From positions 1-10,955 of the forward strand of contig DAOWGG010000152.1 in NCBI GenBank assembly GCA_030637565.1: a stretch of DNA of 10,955 nt. Direction: 5' to 3'. Below the pieces are notes generated by a model. That model was given only the letters and a program-made list of their open reading frames with translations. It had not been told where the DNA came from and searched no databases. Shown here one piece after another: positions 1 to 9,600 of the stretch. This stretch comes from Candidatus Peregrinibacteria bacterium (GTDB taxonomy: Bacteria > Patescibacteriota > Gracilibacteria > UM-FILTER-43-11). The first letter of the stretch is position 1; each line of letters opens with the position of its first letter. The position numbers and the translations under genes are program-made.

Positions 1-522
1 AATGGAAGCTTCGAGGCCGATCTTTTTAATACAACTTCCATAGTTCCGTTGAATATCATTGAAAGGACCTACCGCTCCTTTGGAAACGTGACAAAGCGGC
101 ATGTATCTTAATTTGGTTCCAGGAATTTCAATGTCGCCTGTCGGCAAGCATCCCGGCAATGGATCGACGTGTTCGCGAGTTATTTCAATGTCTCCGCCCC
201 CTTCTTTTTTCATGACTTCTGGGGGAGCTCCCCCACTGAACAAAACCGTTTCACATAAATAATTTAACCAACAGCGATAGGTTCTTGCCCCCTCATAGGC
301 CTCTTCCACCATCTCACTGGCTGGCTTTTCCTGATTGAGTAGGCTTTGCAGATTGGTATTCCACCCCGCTTTCATTAAGGCCATTTCATTCGATGTGGAC
401 TGCCCGCAATCCACCGGTTCTGGATAAGGCAAATTGGACTGAGAATATGTTTTTGGATTCCACTGCATCACGCCAATGATGGCAATGGCGATAGCGATGA
501 TTGAGATTAATATTTTTTTCAT
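1..522 (-). CDS. Small exported six-cysteine protein, 3' end outside window
   Basis: ATG at 522 opens a frame of 174 codons with no stop before the left edge, so the C-terminus is missing. The N-terminus (MKKILISIIAIAIAIIGVMQ) is a short basic segment followed by a hydrophobic core at residues 4-19, as in a Sec signal peptide or signal anchor. No clear A-x-A cleavage site is visible, so it may stay anchored. The rest is soluble, with cysteines at 39, 84, 90, 125, 144 and 164 and a Gly/Pro-rich turn near 97-101. No known family was recognised. It starts 5 bases after the stop of the giant surface protein gene on the same strand, with no obvious Shine-Dalgarno sequence, which suggests co-transcription and possibly translational coupling. 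The even number of cysteines in an exported protein suggests disulfides. A role as partner, chaperone or co-assembled surface component of the giant protein is inferred from gene order only. Confidence 0.88.
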   Translation of the reverse strand, partial: MKKILISIIAIAIAIIGVMQWNPKTYSQSNLPYPEPVDCGQSTSNEMALMKAGWNTNLQSLLNQEKPASEMVEEAYEGARTYRCWLNYLCETVLFSGGAPPEVMKKEGGGDIEITREHVDPLPGCLPTGDIEIPGTKLRYMPLCHVSKGAVGPFNDIQRNYGSCIKKIGLEASI

Positions 523-527
523 ATTGA

Positions 528-689
528 TTAATAACTTACTTTATTGCTTTCACTGTAAATGACATCGTGTGTGATCACGTCTGTGATTGCTGTCATAATA
601 ACATCTCCTTTTACTATGTCTTTTTCCCAATCCAGGAAGTAACAAGCAGGACCTTTGTTTACATAAACACCTGGTGGATTGTCTGCTGT
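528..689 (-). other. C-terminal tail of giant protein, no known sorting signal
   Basis: Residues 3415-3467 after the calcium loops contain one cysteine (in GPACYFLDWEKD) and then a short beta-like stretch, GDVIMTAITDVITHDVIYSE, ending NKVSY. There is no LPxTG motif with hydrophobic tail, no beta-barrel-type aromatic terminus that I trust, and no transmembrane segment. The tail may be a small folded cap or a protein-interaction end; function unknown. Confidence 0.6.
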
Positions 690-3600
690 TTCATCAAATA
701 CCTCAGGGCAACCATCGAGATCGTGGTAGCCGTCTAGATCCTCTGGAACTTCAGGACATTGATCCAACGGCAAACAAATGTCACCTACGTTATCTTGATT
801 ATAATCGAGCTGATCGGGGTTTTCAGTGAAAATACAATTGTCTTCACTTGGTGCTGCAAGCTCTGGGTCAACGAGTCCGTTTTCATCAAACATACACAAT
901 GTATTCGTGACGCCATCGTCGTCCAGATCTTCATCACACGGATCGATCGTGCCGTCTTTGTCGGTATCGTTTTGATTCGGATTGTCGAGACATAAACATT
1001 CCACACGACAAGCAGAGGCTGGGTCGTTTGGATCTGATCCCGCCTGGAATTCTTCAAGGGCGGTACAGAAATCATCGTCTGCATCATAAAGCGCATCGCC
1101 CGCAAATAGTGGGTCGAGGTTATTTTCCATTTCCCACCAATCGGGTATTCCATCTCCATCGCTGTCGATTAAGCGACAGTCTTGAAGTTCAATCACTCCG
1201 CTGGCCATGAAGGCAAATTCTCCACGAGTGATTTCCTCATCCGGGAATACAAAGCCTGCATTGTCTCGAATCAGCCCTGTTTCAACCGCAGTGTATACGT
1301 AATCGACGTACCACGCGTCATCCGGTACATCCTGGAAGTACTCTTCGGGTGCTTCACTTATCTCAATTTCTGATTGACGAAGAAGCACGGCGACGGATTC
1401 TGCGCGACTGATATTTCGACCTGGCTTGAAATAACCGTCTCCATAACCTGTGATCATTCCCAATTCTTTTGCGATCGCAACACAATAGTAATACCAAGCC
1501 AGTGTATTACGGACGTCGGGGAATGGGCTTGCGCCTTGATGTTTTGCCCGCTGTGCATCGGTTGGCCTGGTACAATCGAAACACTTGGTGGACCCAAGAG
1601 CAATTTTAACGAATTCTGCACGAGTTAATTTTGCATCTGGCTTAAACCCTCCATCTTCATATCCAGTGACGATACGCCGCTTATAAAGATCGAGAATTTG
1701 CTGATAATAAGGATGACTGCTATCTAAATCTTCGAAAGGTGATTCTGACGCTGCTGACTGCTTTGGAATCTTTGGTTTTGATTGAGCGAATAGAGAGGCA
1801 AAAATGGGCTGAACTGATTGCTTTAAATAACCAACTGATTGCTTTAAATAACCAATGGTTGCTTTGAGCTCATTCCAAATTTCTTCCTGACGGATATTGA
1901 GATTCTCGAATTCAGCCGCAATAAAGACATCGAATACTGGCTGACCTGAACGATCAATGATCTCGAAAATAACCTTCTCACTCAACTGTCCTTCATTTTT
2001 AATTCGAAGACTATAGCCTGACTGCATCATACGGATGGCGCCGTCGGCATTGATGAGCGCAACATTGATCTGCGTCTGATCGTTGAAAATAGCAGCTCCG
2101 CCTGGGTAACTTTCGGCATAACCTGGCATGTTATGAGCGATAATGACATCGTTTGGATTTCGATCACCAATAGTAACGCCGATACGCCCGATATTACTTT
2201 GAGTGAGTGGCGCTTCTAGGATTTCCACATCTGTATCTTCATCGGACACATAATAAATATTACTGAGTGCTGTATCGAATCCTTTTTTGACGACAGAAAC
2301 ACGTGTTGGGAATTCTCGAGAAGCTGGCAGTGCAAGCAGTTCATATTCCAAATCAAGCAATTCGATCTGACCTGTTCCCCAGTGCACGCGCGCTACATCG
2401 TGCTGGACTCCGTCACCAACCAAAACGTTGGAAGGGCCAGAAGTAAAGCCTGTAATGCTGTAATCTCCACCTCCACTTGTTGCATAATAATTATCTTGAT
2501 AATTGTTTTTGTCGCTCAGAGGCGGATCTGAAGGGGGCCCTGTTTTTTGTTTTAATAAACCTAAATTTTTCCACACTCCCCATCGTTTTCTAAATACACT
2601 AAACGGCATATCAGTTAAATCATGATTCGGCTCTAAAGGCTCCATCAAACCTTCCACTTCCGCATTGTCTTTTAATGGCGGCTTTTCTAAAACAATCTTC
2701 GGTGGATAAATAACAACCTTGATTGTCTTTTTATATTCTTCAAATCCTTCATCAACTAAATCCACACTGGCAATCACAGTGATTTCTAGCTCTTTTGGTT
2801 CATTTTGAGGACCAATAGTGAATGACTCACCTGTCGCTTCTGGCAGTCCATCGTTGTTCGTATCCCAATAGTAATTCAAAGTTCCAGAAAGATCTGTGAA
2901 TATATCAGAAGCGTTAATTATGCCCTCTTTGTAAACGGGGAACAGGAACTCATCATCAAAACGGATGTCGATTGGAGGCGGTGCATCTACATAGATTTGA
3001 GGTGCTAACAATTCAGGGTGATTGTAATTAGCAATGCGTCCCAATTGATCAAACCATGTCATACGGATGTGATAAAAGCCGTTATCCATATTCATGCGAT
3101 AAGCAGGGCCGTCATAAACATCGAAGTAAACCGCACGATTTTCGTTTAGGGTCATTGTCACACCACCAATGGTTTCAAATTCGATCTTATCCGCGCCGAG
3201 CATAAAAGCCTTGGCTGGAAGCCCGAACCTTTCTCGTGCTTGCTCTTTATCGTCTAGTGAAGTGATCATTGTTCCATATGGAATTTCTACTCCTCTTGCC
3301 ATTACACGTGGCGGAGTTCCGTCTGAATTTGGTGAAAGTAATACAATGGTTACATCGGGCAATGGCGTGGATTGATGACTACCATCAAACCCAAGAATGG
3401 ATCGTTCTAACTCAATTCCGTACCCATATAGATCGGGATGTGTGGATGGTAACCATGCAAAGTTTGCTGCTTTATTTTCGGTTACTGTTACCGAAAGCAT
3501 ATTCACCGCCTCTTTGAGTGGCATAATGGTATCGCCAATGCTGATGAAGTGATCGAGATTAAAGATAATATTCGGAACCCGTGGCGGAATATGGGTTGTG

Positions 3601-6600
3601 ATATTCGGTAATACCGCTAAGTTTTCTTTTAAATATAAGCTGTCGGCATCGCTATACAGCACATGGGATTCGCCTGGTGCTGCTGGAATGAAGCCGGTTT
3701 TAGTGGTAGCAGGATTGTCAAAATGAGGAATGAATTGAACCGACTGGTTCGTTGCTGGGTCAATTAAGCATGACCCAACACAAGGCCCTGATGATGATGG
3801 CGACTGACTTGGGGCATTTTTAGTTAAAGTGTTGTTTCTTGGAGTTTGCAAATTGGTAGGCACTTGTGCCAAACGTCTTGAATTAACAGCACTACTGAAT
3901 ATCGTTTGATCCTCTGGGTCGGAAGATTTTTTAGCAAGGGCGAAAGGTAAAGGCGCATCGACTTGTTTATGAATAACAGCAAAAGCATTATCAGATTCAC
4001 CCACTTCAATGGCATCGAATTCTAACTGATTGCTATATTCCAAAAGCTCATCTCTCACAGCCTCTATCTTATCCATCGCCGTCAATCGCTTCATCATTCG
4101 ATAATCCGGTATGTTATATTTTTCTTTCAAAACGGTGTAATCCACTGGGTTTTTATTGGCCTGCTCAATGGATTTTGTGAGTTGACTGAGTCGATCGCTA
4201 AACTCGTCTTGTGTCTTCTTAACAATGGCATCTGTTTGATTAACGGGAGGTGCTAAGGCTTGATCGTCCTCTTCTGATGGACATTCATTTAGTGCTACAC
4301 ATTTATACCAATCAAGTATTGTTTGATCTAAATGATCTAATTCGTTTTGAATACTGTCGGGATTGATATTATTTTCTTCCAATACAGTGATGAGTTCTTC
4401 CATGCCCCATTCTGCGAGCGCTAATTCAGGGGATATCATTAAACGAATAACGATCCCTCCTATCTCTGATCTTACGGCCTGAATGGCTGCTTCCTGGAAT
4501 CCATCCAATGCCCCATCAATACTCTCGACTGCATTTGCAAGCTCCCGATTGGCAGACTCTGTCCACTCACCCATTGCTTCCGTTGCATCATCAGACCATT
4601 GCTGCATGCTGTCTTCAGCACCACGGAAATATTTTTCGTCAAAGTCCTCCCACTCCTCACCCCACTCATCCACGGCTCCTTGAACTGTTTCATCCCATGC
4701 ATCTTCTATGATGGTATCGAAATTTTCGGCTGCATTAGTAAAATCATTGATCCCTTGTTCGATTGCACTTAGATCAAATCCTGCATCTTTCATTGCCTGA
4801 ATGGCTTTTATTATTTCTCTGTCCATCCATCCAGCCAGATCGGTATCCATGGAATTCCACTCGGTTGCTGCTTTTTCAACTGCTTCCAAAGCCCCTGCAA
4901 TACGAAGGCCTAAGTGAACTTTGGCTTCTATTCTTAATTCATTAAAATCACTTTCCAAAGCTGAAATGTCTCCGATTTTAGGCTTCAGCATATCAAGCGG
5001 AATCATGTAGCTGGGCCGATTGGTCAAAAGAACAATGTGATCTTTTAAATAAGCTTCAGGAACGGGTGCAAATGCTTTTTTTACCAAACACCATGCATTC
5101 AATATCTGTTCTAAAAGAGGGAGAATCACTTCAAAGGAAGCGCCCAAATCTGGAAGTTTTGGCGGAGGAGGCAACGTTGGCAAATCAATCACTGGAATCG
5201 CGGGTAGTTCGGGTAGTTCGGGTAGCTTGGGCAAGCGTGGCAAAACGGGTAATTTAGGAAGCTGTAATAGTAATTCTAAGTCGTTAATATTCGGAATATC
5301 CGGTAGTGGAATTCGTGGAATTTTCGGCATTTTGATCGGCTCTAAAACAAAATGGATTGTGGGAACTTCTAGCACAATTTGAGCTTTAAGATCTGATAAA
5401 TCCACAACAATGTCTGGCCATTTAGGGAATTTAACAATAGGGATTTCTGGAATCACCAGGCCAAGTAATGAGGCCCAGCCAAAATTACCAAACCGCTCAT
5501 TGGTACAAATATCACAATTGTCTTCAAAATTAGTGAAGACGTCGAGGAGCTCTTCCACACTTTTGATCACCTCGATAATGGTGTAGTAAACTTCGATATA
5601 GCCAATGATTTGGTCCTGAATGGTGATCAGCCACCCTCCTAAGAGCTCTGTGAATGTATCGAGCCAGCACGACAAGGTTCGAATATAATCAGCCAATTGT
5701 TTTTTGAGTAGAATAAAATCCCGTGGGAAACTTAAATACGATTGCAGTACCGTGATGTTTTCCTGAAGACTGGCAATGAATGGCTCTAGGTCGGCCACTA
5801 AAATCTCAAGCACTTGAGTAACAACACACCCTCCCACCGTGGTATCTGGACAAACATAGGTTTCTAAAGTATCTACCCATTTTTGTTGTTTACGCTGATA
5901 ATAATTCAGGGTGCCGTTCGCGTCTCGAATGACATCGTTGAGCTGTGCATATGAGATATAAGGAATTTTGAAATCGATGTAATTTTCGTTTAGCTTGATG
6001 AACGGAATTGCGCTAAAGGCCGCGTAGAGATCTTCAAAAACATTGGTATTAAATGCTTTTATCTCTTTTTCAACCGTGGCATAATCCTGTATCCATTCCA
6101 CACTGCTGTCTTTATTAGGAGCAAGCACCTTCTTATCTTTTTCGGTTTCATTGGTAGCAGCGGATTTTGCCGTTCCTGATAAGTTATTCCACCATGCGCC
6201 CGCTAATTTAAAGAATTGATCCCAGTCGCTCGCAAAAATTCGCGGAATATCTGGTAGAACAATTCGAATTGTCGGCATGGTTAATAATTTATTCATCACC
6301 TCTATTAACTGACGATCTAACCAGCCAGCAACGGCACCACCAATAGAATCAAAACTTCCAATATGAATATTTGAAAATCCTTTAGCGGGGGGTTCAAATG
6401 TTTGGGCATCTCCTAAATTGACTGCCAAGCTGACTTCTAATCCACCTGCACCGCCCGCCTCTCCTTGTTCGTCGCTTTGATTAATTTCCGCGGGTAGTCC
6501 ACTATTATTTACCGCTGAGATACCTGAATTAGCATCACTGATCACTGAATTAGCAGCTTCCATGGCAGAGGTAATAGCATTTTCAATAGCCTTACAAGCT

Positions 6601-9600
6601 GGATTGGCTCCCATAGGAAGCGCGATGGTCATACAGTTGCCGATTGGCGGAGGATATGGAATGGGAACAAGTGCTGGTGGTACAGTGGATGAACCCATAT
6701 AAGACAGCCAACAAACTCCTATTCCCATACCACCTGTAAGGGTAGGAATGAGATATAAACGGATCATGGAGTTGTAGGTTCCCGGAACATCGGTATGTCC
6801 TAACGGCATGGGAATAGAAGCCAATGTGCCGACCATAGGTATGGGACCCACCGCTGTAATCATAGTGGTTGGAAAAGCGAGCACCGGCATGGCCATTGGA
6901 ACAGACTGAGGCGCTAAAAAGGCCATGTTATACGGCATAGGGAAACACCCTCCCCCCATACAAGACATATTGTTGATGCTATCCGTTAAGTTATCCATAA
7001 CCTTACTAGCACAAGCCGAAGGATCTTCGGCACATTCTTCTGGTGATGCAGGGGGTGGATTAGAAGGATCCGTTTCTCCATTTTCAACTTTTTCTTGCGC
7101 GGGACCCAAGCAGTCTTCCTTAAAACTCAATAACTGTTCAATAACGTCATCTGAGGGTTCTTCTTCCGGATCGGCGCCCTCCATGAGTTCTGCAAAAGCT
7201 TTGGCGCGCTCCAAGCATGCGTTATTTCCTTCTATCGCATCCGCAACGGTAGGATCCTCTTCTTTTTTGGTGGTTGTTAGCTGATAGGTTCTAGGGCTAA
7301 TTGTGTAATGAGCCATCAACTGACCTGTGTTGTTGTAAGGCGGTGAAACGAGAATATCCATATAAACATCCTGTGGAACATTGGGTCGATTCATTGCTGT
7401 ACTGCCATCGAAACGCTTAATCATGACCGCTGCCTTTGGTGTGTGTTTTACACTGACTTCATAAGTGATAGTGATAGGTGAATTAGCCTTTAAGTTTAAT
7501 TGACTCACGAAGAGATAAATACTTTTAATCTCTGACTGCATCGATTCACATCCAACCCCTTCACAATGTAAGCTATCTTCTGTAAATAAAAGAGCATCAG
7601 GGACAACATCGGCTAACGCAAAATTATTCACATTTTTATTCGCCGTCAATGTAATGCTGTACAACAATGGCTCCCTTAGATCTAAATCCGTCGCTTCGGG
7701 TCGATCTCTGTTGATGACTTGCTTGTCTGCCGTTAGATACAAGCCATTATTAAACGCGGCACTGTAAGGAGTGAGTTCATCGACTGGCGTAAAGTAAACT
7801 TCGTTTAAATCTCCCTCTTTCCATGGGAGTAATGGAATATTTGGGCTTCCATTTCCCTCAGCGGCATCTTGAGTGGCTTCGGCTAGCTCTTTAACATGCT
7901 GTTTAGATTCTGATTCACTAATATCTTCTGATGTATCGCGATCACCAAAGCTGGCCAATGCGGACCAATCGGGCTCTTCTGGCCTTTCGAAAGACGGTAG
8001 ACCATATGGATTATCTTCCGATACGGGCGTTGGTGGCTCTGGCTCTGGTGGCTCTGGTGAAGAACCAGCATCGTGAGTAGGAGCTCCTTCCGGTTCAGAC
8101 ATTCCTAGATAACGAGCCTTTAAATCTTTTTGTAAATTCTGACCCTTTTTAAGGCTAAACCCATAGTTGCCGATCAGCATTCCATTTTCCGGAATTTGTT
8201 TTTTAGTGGATACTGGCCGCTCTGTGAACTGTAATGATTGATTGTAAAAAATACGAATATCCCCTCGACTGTCGAGCGTGATTAAATCAGGATATCCATC
8301 CGCATCCATATCCGCTTTTTGAATTTGATAAAGCTGTTTCCCCACTTTTATTTTTTGGTCGGTACGTGTGATCACTTCACCATCGTTGTGCAAAATTGCG
8401 AGGCGCCCCTCCCGCGTGGAAACTAATAAATCTTCATATCCATCCTGTTTAAAATCAAAGGCGATTATATCGAGAGTTCCATCGGCTAAGTAAGCGATAT
8501 TTCCACGATCCCGATAAAGTGGTTCGGTTTCTCCTCCTTCAAATAAACGAACACGACCATCTTTCATAACAATCGCTGCGTCCTGGATGTTGTCTTTATT
8601 AAAATCAAAATTTGTCATCGCGATCACATCTGTCGCTTCAGCATCCTGGAAAATCTGACGTCCGATTGTGTTGTCATAATTTAAACTCGATACACTATTG
8701 TTTTTCAACCGAATGGTTGGGTCCCCCAATAACACTGCGTTGTAAGGCAGGTTGTATTGAACCGCTTCACCTACTGGACTTCCGCCAGCGAATCGCAAAA
8801 TATACTTACTATCTTTTTCAAAACCAAAACTTTCTTTTGGAATTAACTTTTCATCCACTTCACCATTGGGATCAAAGAGCACCAAGCCAGTTGGATCAGC
8901 AGTGCTTTTCCCAGCAAAGATTCTTTTGAGTGCGCCATTTTTCCCAATTGAAAAATTAGATGCATTTAAATGACGAGGTTTAAAATTTAAATAGAGCCTA
9001 CCCACTTCTCCTTCGGCGTTTGCAATGACTAATTCTAGCGCCTTCACAAAACCTTCACTCTCGTGGAAGAATTCGTAATCCAGTTGATGGAAATGTAAGT
9101 GATCTTTTCCAGCCACAAAAACCAAATCACCATTTAAATCTTTAATGTGTATCGATTCATTCTCAATTTCAAATGTATATTTATTTTTATTTGTTGGCTC
9201 TATATATATCATTCCCTCTTCCATTGCGGATTCTCCATCCCATAAAGCGACATCATTAAAATCGAGAGGGACTATTGTGCTCAGCAAGGATTCTAAGGAC
9301 TGATTGTTCATCACCTGTAAGCTGATTTTATCGCCTAACGACTGAACCTTAACGACTTGCTGTGGTGATGTGGTTTGAGTGTAATAATTAGGCTGAATAC
9401 TGAGGAGTGGGGGAGGAGTTGCACTTTCAACAAACCCAAACACAGCCTGAGTTTTTCCGTTGAATAAATGCATGCCTCCAAAATAGTTCTCCTCTAGAAA
9501 ATTGGCGGCTGGAAATCCGACAAAGGAGGCAAATAGATTTTGGGTAAACATTTGAGACCATTCCTCTTCATCCATTCGTACAGTAATAGGAATCGAAGCG

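Noticed and set aside
220..235. Perfect 16-bp palindrome (tgggggagctccccca) as a terminator or operator
   Set aside because: It lies inside the coding frame of the small exported protein (GGAPP), has no loop and no T-run beside it; a by-product of Gly/Pro codons.
513..519. T-run as a terminator between the two genes
   Set aside because: It encodes the AAA AAA A of the MKKI start on the minus strand and has no stem next to it; the 5-base gap leaves no room for a terminator.
528..689. Sortase-type or outer-membrane C-terminal sorting signal
   Set aside because: No LPxTG, no hydrophobic tail and no convincing barrel signature; anchoring is better explained by the SLH triplet.
785..1159. Minus-strand open frame of 124 codons overlapping the calcium-loop region
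   Set aside because: It is an alternative frame of the Asp-rich repeats, whose own frame has clear TSP3-like motifs.
6925..7284. Plus-strand open frame of 119 codons
   Set aside because: Antisense shadow of well-supported coding sequence, low-complexity Ser/Gly content, no signal of its own.
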